Positions 56,926 through 64,000 of a stretch of 64,000 nt of DNA are shown piece after piece (the first letter of the stretch is position 1; each line of letters opens with the position of its first letter). Origin of the DNA: Polaromonas sp. (lineage in GTDB: Bacteria; Pseudomonadota; Gammaproteobacteria; Burkholderiales; Burkholderiaceae_C); the NCBI RefSeq assembly GCF_029945685.1, contig NZ_JAQSDA010000003.1, positions 1 to 64,000 of the forward strand, in the 5' to 3' direction. Under the pieces are notes generated by a model. The model made no database searches. It was not told the DNA's origin and saw nothing but the letters and a program-made list of their open reading frames with translations. A program made the position numbers and the translations under genes.

Positions 56926-59202
56926 TCAGAGACCGGCCGCCGCCTTGGCCGTGATGGCACTGGTGGGTTGAACCGCGGGCCGCCGCAACAGGCGCACGGC
57001 ATACCAGGCCAGCAGGGCCGCACCGATGGCGAACAGGATGTCGCCGGGCACCCGCATCCAGACCAGTGTTTCCATCACGGGTGAATGGATGATTTCCGGC
57101 GAGCGGGCATACCACAGGCCTTTGCTCACGCTGGCCCAGGCCTGGTAAATACCGGCGGGCAGCAGCGACAGGAAGACCATCATCGCCAGACCGATGTTCA
57201 GGCTCCAGAAGGCAGGCTTGAGGATGTTGTCGGCATGGAGGTGGCGCGCATACAGGCCGCGCAGGCAGAACAGCATCAGGCCGATGCCGAGCATGCCGTA
57301 CACCCCGAACAGGGCGGCGTGGCCATGGGCTGCGGTCATGTTCAGGCCCTGCACATAGTAGAGCGAGGCCGGCGGGTTGATAGCGAAGCCGAGCAGGCCG
57401 GCGCCGACGGTGTTCCAGAAGCCGACCGCGACAAAACACATGACAGGCCATTTATAGGCAGCCAGCCACGGCAGGGCCTTGGAACGCCGGTAGGTCTGCA
57501 GGGCTTCCAGGCCGATCAGCGTCAGGGGCACGACTTCCAGTGCCGAGAATACCGCACCGACGGCGATCACCGAGGTGGGTGTACCGGTGAAATACAGGTG
57601 ATGCAGCGTGCCCAGAATGCCGCCGAACAGGAACACGATGGTCTCGGCGATGATGGCGCGGTTGGCGCTTTCAGTGCGAACCAGTCCCAGCTTGGTGAAG
57701 ATCAGCGCAACCACGGCGGTGGCGAACACCTCGAAGAATCCCTCCACCCACAGGTGGACCAACCACCAGCGCCAGTACTCGACCATCGAATAATGCGTGT
57801 TCTGGCCCCAGGTCAGCGACGTTGCATAGAAGCCGCCTATGCAGGTGGCCGACAGGAACACCATGGCGATCAGGCCGCGGGTTTCCGAAGGTTTCTTCAG
57901 CGCCGGCCAGAGGGCGCGGCCGAGGAGCAACACCCAGAACAGCAGGCCCACGAACAGCAGGATTTGCCAGACACGGCCCATGCTGGTGAATTCCAGCCCC
58001 TGGTTGCCGATCCAGAAACTGAAGTCCACGCCGCGGTGCTGCAGCGTGCCCAGCCAGCCTGTCACGGTGGAACCGACCACGATGGCAATCAGCGCCCAGA
58101 ACAGAACGTCGACGCCGAGCTTTTGCAGCTTGGGTTCCTGCCCGGACAGCAGGGGGGCGATGTAGAGGCCGGTGGCCAGCCACGCGGTGGCGATCCAGAA
58201 GATGCCAACCTGGGTGTGCACCGTGCGGCTCACCACATAAGGCAACACCTCGGCCAGCGGCAGACCGAAGAAGGACTGGCCTTCGACGGCGTAGTGCGCC
58301 GTGACCACACCCATGGCGATCTGCAGCAGCATGAGACCGACCACGGCAAAGAAGTACTTGCGTGTGGCCTTCATCGAAGGCGTGGCGACCGCGCCCAGCA
58401 AAGGGTCGGTCTTGGGCGGCAGGGCCTCGGGCTCATGGCGCTGGCTGCCGTGCAGCCACAACATGGCGGCGATGGCACCGAGCAGCAGGACGATGCTGAC
58501 CATTGACCAGATCGCGGCCGAGTCGGTCATCTTGTTGCCCACCAGGGGCTCATGCGGCCAGTTGCTGGTGTAAGACAGGTTTTCCTCACCTGGCCGGTCA
58601 GTGGTCGCGGCCCAGGACGTCCAGAAGAAGAAGGCTGCGAGGGCCTGGCGATCCGCCGCATCCGGCAGCAGGTTGCCCGTCATCGCGTACTGGTCACGCA
58701 GCTTGTCCAGCTGCACATCGCTGCCGAACAGGGCGCTGTAGTGACTCGCCACTTCGCGGATCGCCTGTGCACGGTCGCGTGACACCGTGACAGTTTCGCT
58801 GGTGGGGTCATAGGTGTTGCGCCGCATTTCCTCCTTCAGCGCAGCATCGACCGCGCCGCGGTCGGATGCTGTAATGGCCGAGGGATCCTTGCGCAACGCC
58901 TGCGTATGGATGGTCTGGAGCGCCGTTGCTTCCCGGTGCAGCCAGTCGGCCGACCAGTCCGGCGCCAGATAGGCGCCATGGCCCCAGACGCTGCCTTGCT
59001 GCTGGCCACCGCTGGCCAGCCAGACCTGCTGGCCTTTCTGCACCTGCTCGCCGGTGAAAAGAACCTCACCCGACGTGGTGACGACGGCCTTGGGGATGGG
59101 AGGGGCTGTCAGGTAGATCTGCACGCCGAGGTAACCCAGTGCTCCGAACGACAGGACAAAGATGAAGCCGAGCCAGCGCCACAGCATGTTGTTGTTTTTC
59201 AT
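56926..59202 (-). CDS. norB: Quinol-dependent nitric oxide reductase (qNor, single-subunit NorB)
   Basis: The 758-residue protein is a single-subunit qNor. It has an N-terminal extension with a periplasmic domain (EVLFTGEQVQKGQQVWLASGG) followed by a heme-copper-like core with conserved His in WWLVHLWVEGFFE, LGTLHHLYFTGTP and AAHGHAALFGVYG. It reduces two NO to N2O with quinol electrons at the inner membrane. It starts 31 nt after the first DUF2249 gene. Confidence 0.95.
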   Translation of the reverse strand: MKNNNMLWRWLGFIFVLSFGALGYLGVQIYLTAPPIPKAVVTTSGEVLFTGEQVQKGQQVWLASGGQQQGSVWGHGAYLAPDWSADWLHREATALQTIHTQALRKDPSAITASDRGAVDAALKEEMRRNTYDPTSETVTVSRDRAQAIREVASHYSALFGSDVQLDKLRDQYAMTGNLLPDAADRQALAAFFFWTSWAATTDRPGEENLSYTSNWPHEPLVGNKMTDSAAIWSMVSIVLLLGAIAAMLWLHGSQRHEPEALPPKTDPLLGAVATPSMKATRKYFFAVVGLMLLQIAMGVVTAHYAVEGQSFFGLPLAEVLPYVVSRTVHTQVGIFWIATAWLATGLYIAPLLSGQEPKLQKLGVDVLFWALIAIVVGSTVTGWLGTLQHRGVDFSFWIGNQGLEFTSMGRVWQILLFVGLLFWVLLLGRALWPALKKPSETRGLIAMVFLSATCIGGFYATSLTWGQNTHYSMVEYWRWWLVHLWVEGFFEVFATAVVALIFTKLGLVRTESANRAIIAETIVFLFGGILGTLHHLYFTGTPTSVIAVGAVFSALEVVPLTLIGLEALQTYRRSKALPWLAAYKWPVMCFVAVGFWNTVGAGLLGFAINPPASLYYVQGLNMTAAHGHAALFGVYGMLGIGLMLFCLRGLYARHLHADNILKPAFWSLNIGLAMMVFLSLLPAGIYQAWASVSKGLWYARSPEIIHSPVMETLVWMRVPGDILFAIGAALLAWYAVRLLRRPAVQPTSAITAKAAAGL

Positions 59203-59233
59203 CGCATATTCCTTCTGGTTTCTTTAAAGGGGA

Positions 59234-59521
59234 TCAGGCGCCGCCGCAAGAGCCGCAGCATTGGCCGTCGCTGTGCGCAGGCGCCAGCCGGGTGATGGCC
59301 ACGCGCCAGGTGGCAGGCCCCTGTTCCAGGTAGGACCAGCTGAACTTGCCTGGCCATTCGGCCTGGAACTGGTGATGCAGCGGCTGGGGGTCATGGTCGT
59401 TGATCAGTTCCATGGCCTGGCCGGCGCTGAGCTGGCTGAAGGTCGAGAAGATCAGGGGATGGCGCTCGCGGGGGGCGAGGGTGCGGATGTCGAGCGCGGC
59501 AGGGGCAGAGGTATGGCTCAT
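59234..59521 (-). CDS. DUF2249 domain-containing protein (first gene of NO operon)
   Basis: The 95-residue protein has the DUF2249 motif (ERHPLIFSTFSQLSAGQAMELINDHDPQPL). Its C-terminus ends QCCGSCGGA, a cysteine cluster not seen in the second DUF2249 protein. It is the promoter-proximal gene of the NO operon. The start follows an AGAC stretch; the -35/-10 region contains FNR and NsrR boxes. Confidence 0.85.
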   Translation of the reverse strand: MSHTSAPAALDIRTLAPRERHPLIFSTFSQLSAGQAMELINDHDPQPLHHQFQAEWPGKFSWSYLEQGPATWRVAITRLAPAHSDGQCCGSCGGA

Positions 59522-59565
59522 GGAGACTCCATTCAATAACAAGAAAAGACAATGACGATTTATAA

Positions 59566-59584
59566 GGTGCATAGATAATACATC
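59566..59584. promoter_or_regulatory. NsrR operator upstream of the NO operon
   Basis: GGTGCAT-N5-ATACATC fits the NsrR motif GATGYAT-N5-ATRCATC with one mismatch. It overlaps the predicted transcription start (about 59577-59579) for the minus strand, the place for repression. Confidence 0.75.
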
Positions 59585-59589
59585 TATAA
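59584..59589 (-). promoter_or_regulatory. Predicted -10 element of the NO operon
   Basis: TTATAG on the minus strand, about 41 nt from the FNR-box centre to the predicted start site. This fits a class II FNR-activated promoter. Confidence 0.5.
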
Positions 59590-59613
59590 GAACGACCCAT
59601 GGCAATTCCCTTA

Positions 59614-59627
59614 TTGATTCAGGTCAA
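59614..59627. promoter_or_regulatory. FNR/DNR-type box for the NO operon
   Basis: TTGAT-TCAG-GTCAA matches TTGAT-N4-ATCAA at 9 of 10 positions. Its centre is about 41.5 nt upstream of the predicted start of the DUF2249-qNor operon. Confidence 0.75.
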
Positions 59628-59720
59628 ATGAACGGCTGGTGAACTCACCCCTTGCCTGGCGACAGGCTTTGTCCGGACGTGCGGCGCTGCTTCCCGCCTT
59701 CAGAGCCTTGAGCCCGTTTC

Positions 59721-59734
59721 TTGACGGGGATCAG
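59721..59734. promoter_or_regulatory. Second FNR-type box, for the ubiUV operon
   Basis: TTGAC-GGGG-ATCAG matches the FNR consensus at 8 of 10 positions. It lies 79-92 nt upstream of the ubiU start. A class II start near 59769 would place a -10 near 59756-59761 (GTATGG). Confidence 0.45.
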
Positions 59735-59812
59735 AAAGTATCTGGAAGGATCGGCGTATGGTCGTGCGCTGTGACGGCTCCGTTCGGGGCCCGACGTCCG
59801 AACGCCACCCGC

Positions 59813-60862
59813 ATGACCACCTCTACACCTCTTGCCGAACCTGCCCTGTACCCTTTAGCCCCTCCGGAACTGGTCTGCCCCGCCGGCAGCCTGCCGGCCC
59901 TGAAGGCCGCAGTGGACAACGGCGCCAGTTGTGTCTATCTCGGCCTGCGCGACGCGACCAATGCGCGCAATTTCGCCGGCCTCAATTTCGACGAGGCCGC
60001 CATTGCCGCGGGCATCCGGTATGCCCACGAGCGCGGCTGCAAGGTCTTCATGGCGCTCAACACCTATCCGCAGGCAGCCAACCCCGGCCCCTGGCGCGCG
60101 GCGCTGGACCAGGCCGTGGATCTGGGGGTGGATGCGGTGATCCTCGCCGACCCCGGGCTCATGCAATATGCCGCCTCGCGTTATCCGGCGCTGCGCCTGC
60201 ACCTGTCGGTGCAGGGTTCGGCCACAAATTACGAGGCCATCAACTTTTACCGCGAGCAGTTCGGCGTCGTTCGCGCGGTGTTGCCCCGCGTGTTGTCGCT
60301 GGAGCAGGTGCGGCAGGTCATTGACAAGACACCGGTGGAAATCGAGGTATTTGGTTTTGGCAGCCTGTGTGTGATGGTGGAGGGGCGCTGCGCGCTGTCG
60401 TCCTATGTGACGGGCGAGTCGCCCAACACGCACGGCGTATGTTCGCCGGCCAGGTCCGTACGCTGGCAGGAAACGCCACAGGGCCTGGAGTCGCGTCTGG
60501 GCGGTGTGCTGATCGACCGTTATGCCAGTGGTGAGAATGCCGGTTATCCCACACTGTGCAAGGGACGCTTCGACGTGGGTGATGACGAGAGTTATTACGC
60601 CATCGAGGAGCCCGCCAGCCTGAACACGCTCGAACTGCTGCCCCAGCTCATGAAGATGGGCGTGCGCGCCATCAAGATCGAAGGCCGCCAGCGCAGCCTT
60701 GCTTATGTGGCGCAGGTGACGCGGGTCTGGCGCGAGGCCATCGACCATTGCGTTGCCAACCCGCATCGCTATGCACCGAAAACCAGCTGGATGGCGAGCC
60801 TCGACCAGGTCGCCGAAGGGCAGCAACACACGCTGGGTGCTTACCACCGGCCCTGGAAATAA
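59813..60862 (+). CDS. ubiU: UbiU, O2-independent ubiquinone biosynthesis U32 protein
   Basis: The 349-residue U32-family protein has four cysteines at 186, 193, 210 and 249. Their spacing (7, 17, 39) exactly equals E. coli UbiU C169, C176, C193, C232, which bind a [4Fe-4S] cluster. With UbiV it hydroxylates ubiquinone precursors without oxygen. ATG 59813 gives the usual length; a longer frame starts at 59639. Its stop overlaps the ubiV start (TAATG). Confidence 0.92.
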   Translation: MTTSTPLAEPALYPLAPPELVCPAGSLPALKAAVDNGASCVYLGLRDATNARNFAGLNFDEAAIAAGIRYAHERGCKVFMALNTYPQAANPGPWRAALDQAVDLGVDAVILADPGLMQYAASRYPALRLHLSVQGSATNYEAINFYREQFGVVRAVLPRVLSLEQVRQVIDKTPVEIEVFGFGSLCVMVEGRCALSSYVTGESPNTHGVCSPARSVRWQETPQGLESRLGGVLIDRYASGENAGYPTLCKGRFDVGDDESYYAIEEPASLNTLELLPQLMKMGVRAIKIEGRQRSLAYVAQVTRVWREAIDHCVANPHRYAPKTSWMASLDQVAEGQQHTLGAYHRPWK

Positions 60863-61779
60863 TGAAAGCCGCCACCATGAAAATCTCCCTGGGCCCGTTG
60901 CTGTATTACTGGCAGCGGGAGGCTGTCTTCAATTTCTACGACGCCATCGCTGGGACACCGGTGGATGTGGTCTACCTCGGTGAAACTGTGTGTTCGCGGC
61001 GCCATGAGTTGCGCCTGGCCGACTGGCTGGACATCGCGGCCCGCCTGCGCGCTGCCGGCAAGGAGGTGGTGCTCTCGACCCAGGTGCTGCTGGAGTCGGG
61101 CAGCGATGTGAGCACCATGCACAGGATCACGGCCAATGGCGATTTCCGGGTCGAGGCCAATGACATGGGCGCCGTCCACCGCTTGGACGGCAAGCTGCCG
61201 TTTGTGGCCGGCCCGCACCTCAACCTGTACAACCAGGCTTCGCTGCAATGGATGGCGTCGCTGGGGGCCAGCCGCTGGGTCATGCCGCTGGAGATGAAAC
61301 AGGGTGATCTTGTGCTGCTGCAGCAGGACCGCCCGTCCGGTCTGGAAACCGAGGTGTTTGCCTATGGCCGCATGCCGCTGGCCTACTCGGCGCGCTGCTT
61401 TACCGCGCGGCAGCGCAACCTGCCCAAGGACGACTGCCGCTTCAGTTGCCTCGACCACCCGGACGGCCTGATGCTCAGGACCCGCGAGAGCGAGGAGTTC
61501 CTGGTGCTCAATGGCACGCAGACCCAGTCGGCCCGCGTCTACAACCTGGTCGATGCGCTGGAGGACATGCGGGCCGCCGGCGTGGATGTGATCCGCCTGA
61601 GTCCGCAGGCGCAGCACACGGCAGAGGTGATTGCCCTGTTCGATGCAGCACGCAAGCAGGTGCTGACGCCGCAGGAGGCGCTGGCGCGCATGCAGCCCCT
61701 CATGCCGGAAAAGGGCTGCAATGGCTACTGGCACGGCCGACCCGGCCTGGAGCAAGTGGCCTCCGCGGCAGCTGCCTGA
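60862..61779 (+). CDS. ubiV: UbiV, O2-independent ubiquinone biosynthesis U32 protein
   Basis: The 305-residue partner of UbiU has cysteines at 44, 179, 192 and 196. If ATG 60877 (MKISLGP) is the start, they are 39, 174, 187 and 191. E. coli UbiV uses C39, C180, C193, C197, so the 13 and 4 spacings match. It forms the UbiUV heterodimer. The operon overlap favours 60862; the cysteine numbering favours 60877. Confidence 0.92.
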   Translation: MKAATMKISLGPLLYYWQREAVFNFYDAIAGTPVDVVYLGETVCSRRHELRLADWLDIAARLRAAGKEVVLSTQVLLESGSDVSTMHRITANGDFRVEANDMGAVHRLDGKLPFVAGPHLNLYNQASLQWMASLGASRWVMPLEMKQGDLVLLQQDRPSGLETEVFAYGRMPLAYSARCFTARQRNLPKDDCRFSCLDHPDGLMLRTRESEEFLVLNGTQTQSARVYNLVDALEDMRAAGVDVIRLSPQAQHTAEVIALFDAARKQVLTPQEALARMQPLMPEKGCNGYWHGRPGLEQVASAAAA

Positions 61780-61791
61780 GGGCTGACAACG

Positions 61792-62409
61792 ATGTACCAC
61801 GGTGAACGTTTCAACAGCATCAGCCACCTCGTCGGCGCCGGGCTGGCGGTCGCGGGTTCGGCCGCACTGATCGTGCCCGCCGGCTTCGTTGGTGATCCCT
61901 GGAAAATTGTGAGCTTCAGCATCTACGGTGCCATGCTCGTCGCGCTGTACGTTTTTTCCACGCTCTATCACAGCGTACGCGGCCGTGCCAAAAACGTACT
62001 GCGCAAGTTTGACCACTGTTCGATTTACCTGCTGATCGCAGGCAGCTACACGCCGTTCGCGCTGGTGTCCCTGCGCGGCGCCTGGGGCTGGTCCTTGCTG
62101 GGCGTGGTGTGGAGCCTGGCGCTGCTGGGCATCGTGCAGGAAATCTGGCTGGCCAAAGGGGCGCGAGTGCTGTCACTGGTCATTTATGTGCTGATGGGCT
62201 GGTTGGCGCTGGTGGCGGTGTCGCCCTTGTGGACTGCCCTGACGCCCCCGGGCTTTGCCTGGCTGGCCGCGGGCGGCGCCTGCTACACCATAGGCATTGG
62301 TTTTTACGCCACCGACCACAAGCTGCGCCACGGCCACGGCTGGTGGCACCTGTTTGTGCTGGGCGGCAGCATCTGTCACTTCATCACCGTGCTGCTATAT
62401 GTGGCCTGA
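61792..62409 (+). CDS. Hemolysin III (PAQR/YqfA) family membrane protein
   Basis: The 205-residue protein has seven predicted membrane helices and the PAQR motifs: SHLVGAG (first), STLYHSVRGRAK and FDHCSIYLLIAGSYTP (second), and a final GSICHFITVLL with His. Function in bacteria is unclear. It is embedded between ubiV and ubiT. Confidence 0.87.
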   Translation: MYHGERFNSISHLVGAGLAVAGSAALIVPAGFVGDPWKIVSFSIYGAMLVALYVFSTLYHSVRGRAKNVLRKFDHCSIYLLIAGSYTPFALVSLRGAWGWSLLGVVWSLALLGIVQEIWLAKGARVLSLVIYVLMGWLALVAVSPLWTALTPPGFAWLAAGGACYTIGIGFYATDHKLRHGHGWWHLFVLGGSICHFITVLLYVA

Positions 62410-62423
62410 TTCTGCGGACCACC

Positions 62424-62948
62424 ATGAAACCCCTTTCCTCATCTCCTCCCCTTGCATTGCCGCCGGCCCTCGGGTCGCTGCTGGAGCGCCTGCCGGCTTA
62501 CCCTGGTTCGGTGCTGCTGGTGAGCGCGCTCAACCTGGGTCTGGCGCACCAGCTGCCGGCCGACGTGGGCCGCCTGTTGTTACACAAAAAGCTGCGCATC
62601 CACGTGCGTGACGCGCGCCTGACCTTTGACTTTTCCTGGATGGGGCAACGCTTCGCCGCCTGCCCCCGGCAGCAGGCCACCGACCTGGCCATCAGTGCCA
62701 GCGCCCACGATTTCATGCGCCTGGCGCAGCGCCAGGAAGATCCGGACACGCTCTTTTTCAGCCGCCGCCTCGCCATGGAGGGCGACACCGAACTGGGCCT
62801 GGTCGTCAAGAACGCGCTCGATGCCCTGGAGTTGCCGGTGCTCGACCTGCAGCAGTGGGCGCCGCTTCAGTTGCTGGCGCGCCTAGGTCCACGGCAGCGG
62901 TCGGCCGGTGTCGGCCCGCGTCAGCATGCAGGTAACCGCCATGACTGA
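62424..62948 (+). CDS. ubiT: UbiT (SCP2-domain) anaerobic ubiquinone accessory protein
   Basis: The 174-residue protein has an SCP2 lipid-binding domain (LRIHVRDARLTFDFSW; ISASAHDFMRLAQRQEDPDTLFFSRRLAMEGDTELGL). UbiT is required with UbiU/UbiV for anaerobic ubiquinone synthesis and binds lipid intermediates. ATG 62424 fits the family. It overlaps the next gene by 8 nt. Confidence 0.9.
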   Translation: MKPLSSSPPLALPPALGSLLERLPAYPGSVLLVSALNLGLAHQLPADVGRLLLHKKLRIHVRDARLTFDFSWMGQRFAACPRQQATDLAISASAHDFMRLAQRQEDPDTLFFSRRLAMEGDTELGLVVKNALDALELPVLDLQQWAPLQLLARLGPRQRSAGVGPRQHAGNRHD

Positions 62949-63375
62949 GGATAGGCGCATTTTGCCGCTGGTGTATTCCTGTTCAGGATGCTCCAGCGCC
63001 GCGCAGCTGGCCAACCAGGTGGCGCTGCAGCTGGACCGGCGCGGCGTCGCCGAGATGTCATGTATCGCGGGGGTGGGCGGCGACGTGCCGCACCTGATGA
63101 AAATCGTGCGCTCCGGGCGGCCCGTCATCGCGCTCGACGGCTGCCCGCTGGCCTGCGTGAAAAGCGTGCTGGCGCGCCATGGCATCACGGCAGACCGGCA
63201 TTACCCGCTCCAGCAATACGGCGTCAAAAAGCGGACGCATGAGGATTTCGATCCCGCGCAGGCGGCGCTGGTGCTCGAGCGTGTGACGGCCGACCTACTG
63301 GCGGTGCCGCTGCGTGCGTCCACTCCCGGTGGAGGGGTTGCCACCAGAGGAGCGGACGAACATGCTCCCCAGTGA
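62941..63375 (+). CDS. DGC-domain putative zinc-binding protein
   Basis: The 144-residue protein has Cys14 and Cys17 (YSCSGCSS), Cys41 and the DGCPLACVK motif (Cys68, Cys72) of the DGC domain, a predicted metal-binding family of unknown role. It overlaps the ubiT end. In this operon it may handle a metal or Fe-S requirement of UbiUV (inference). Confidence 0.8.
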   Translation: MTEDRRILPLVYSCSGCSSAAQLANQVALQLDRRGVAEMSCIAGVGGDVPHLMKIVRSGRPVIALDGCPLACVKSVLARHGITADRHYPLQQYGVKKRTHEDFDPAQAALVLERVTADLLAVPLRASTPGGGVATRGADEHAPQ

Positions 63376-63970
63376 CAGCGCGCCACCCCGGCGCATCATT
63401 GTTGCGATCTCCGGGGCCAGCGGCGCGGTGTACGGCACACGCCTGTTGCAGGTGCTTCATGGCATGGCCGGGATCGAGACCCACCTGGTGGTGTCCGACG
63501 CGGGTTGGCGCAACCTCGGCCAGGAACAGGGCATGAGCCGCGCCGGCGTCGAAGCCCTGGCCGACCAGGTGCACGATGCGCACGATGTGGGCGCCTCCAT
63601 TGCCAGCGGCTCATTTTTATGCAGTGCCATGGTGGTGGCGCCCTGTTCCATGCGTACGCTGGCCGCCGTGGCGCACGGGCTGGCGGACAAGCTCATCACG
63701 CGCGCTGCGGACGTGATGCTCAAGGAGCGCAGGCGACTGGTGCTGATGGTGCGCGAGTCGCCGCTGCACCTGGGTCACCTGCGCAACATGGTCAGCGCGA
63801 CCGAAATGGGCGCCATCATCTGCCCGCCCATGCCGGCCTTCTATCAGCGCCCGCAGTCGGTGGCCGAGCTGGTGGACGGCAGCGTGGCGCGTGTGCTTGA
63901 TCTGCTGGACCTGCCGCACGACCTGGCCCCGCGCTGGGACGGGCGGGCTCCCGCCACGGCCGGGGCCTGA
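63362..63970 (+). CDS. ubiX: UbiX flavin prenyltransferase
   Basis: The 202-residue protein has the flavin-binding ISGASGAVYGTRLL, and SFLCSAMVVAPCSMRTLAAVAHGLADKLITRAADV. UbiX makes the prenylated FMN cofactor for UbiD. AGGAG lies upstream of ATG 63362 and the reading frame overlaps the DGC gene by 14 nt. Confidence 0.95.
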   Translation: MLPSDSAPPRRIIVAISGASGAVYGTRLLQVLHGMAGIETHLVVSDAGWRNLGQEQGMSRAGVEALADQVHDAHDVGASIASGSFLCSAMVVAPCSMRTLAAVAHGLADKLITRAADVMLKERRRLVLMVRESPLHLGHLRNMVSATEMGAIICPPMPAFYQRPQSVAELVDGSVARVLDLLDLPHDLAPRWDGRAPATAGA

Positions 63971-63973
63971 GCC

Positions 63974-64000
63974 ATGCGTTACCGCGACCTGCGCGATTTC
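63974..64000 (+). CDS. ubiD: UbiD decarboxylase, first codons only (window ends)
   Basis: The nine visible codons read MRYRDLRDF, matching the start of UbiD (4-hydroxy-3-polyprenylbenzoate decarboxylase). It begins 3 nt after the ubiX stop. The short fragment makes this a strong but partial call; its position directly after ubiX supports it. Confidence 0.7.

Noticed and set aside
56609..57451. 280-residue extended DUF2249 protein
   Set aside because: The extension reads qNor in another frame; ATG 56860 with GGAGC upstream gives the family length.
57085..58506. 473-residue plus-strand frame over qNor
   Set aside because: Antisense to an unmistakable nitric oxide reductase.

Overview
The window is high-GC DNA coding on both strands. 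Its gene set and intergenic repeats suggest a betaproteobacterium of the Comamonadaceae (Polaromonas/Rhodoferax/Variovorax-like): several orphan Bug/TctC binding proteins, DUF1840, Comamonadaceae-type intergenic repeats, a CoA-dependent 2-aminobenzoate gene set and an anaerobic ubiquinone cluster. The genus is an inference. No rRNA, tRNA, CRISPR array, transposase or phage gene was seen.

Layout. (1) 1-14.8 kb is a surface-adhesion module. It holds the C-terminal ~3,190 residues of a giant type I-secreted repeat adhesin, a LapD-like c-di-GMP receptor, a LapG-like periplasmic cysteine protease, and a TolC/LapE-like outer-membrane channel with an unusual C-terminal NTF2-like domain. A PAS-receiver protein follows. 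(2) 16.1-23.4 kb is a tightly overlapping minus-strand operon that looks like the aerobic CoA-thioester route for 2-aminobenzoate (anthranilate): monooxygenase/reductase, MarR regulator, enoyl-CoA hydratase, acyl-CoA dehydrogenase, CoA ligase, hotdog thioesterase and a RidA-family protein. A MarR-type operator candidate sits upstream. (3) 23.7-27.3 kb has a 2OG-Fe(II) dioxygenase, a DUF1840 protein and two orphan Bug receptors. (4) 27.5-38.7 kb is a branched-chain-amino-acid-type ABC transporter (LivGHMKF) flanked by two CoA ligases. A second binding protein and a divergent Crp/Fnr regulator follow; a 31-bp block is shared by two promoter regions there. (5) 38.8-46.2 kb carries a pseudouridine synthase, an alpha/beta hydrolase, an OmpR-type two-component operon, a small exported protein, and htpG with a sigma-32-like promoter. 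(6) 46.2-53.4 kb has M23 peptidase and L,D-transpeptidase genes, a ModA-like protein, two more Bug proteins, a divergent FAH-family hydrolase, an alternative oxidase and a RIO kinase. (7) 53.4-59.5 kb is a nitric-oxide operon: DUF2249, qNor, DUF2249, NsrR, MIP18-family factor, membrane protein and NnrS. (8) 59.8-64 kb, divergent from it, is the O2-independent ubiquinone set UbiU-UbiV-(hemolysin III)-UbiT-(DGC protein)-UbiX-UbiD; ubiD is cut by the window edge.

How the genes fit together. LapD and LapG probably control release of the adhesin, and the TolC protein probably exports it. The two CoA-ligase regions suggest a lifestyle built on aromatic acids. The shared 59.5-59.8 kb intergenic region carries two FNR-type boxes and an NsrR-type box, so NO reduction and oxygen-independent quinone synthesis may be switched on together when oxygen falls. 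A family of structured repeats starts at the stop codons of at least five genes between 23.5 and 32.6 kb and is the most unusual non-coding signal here.
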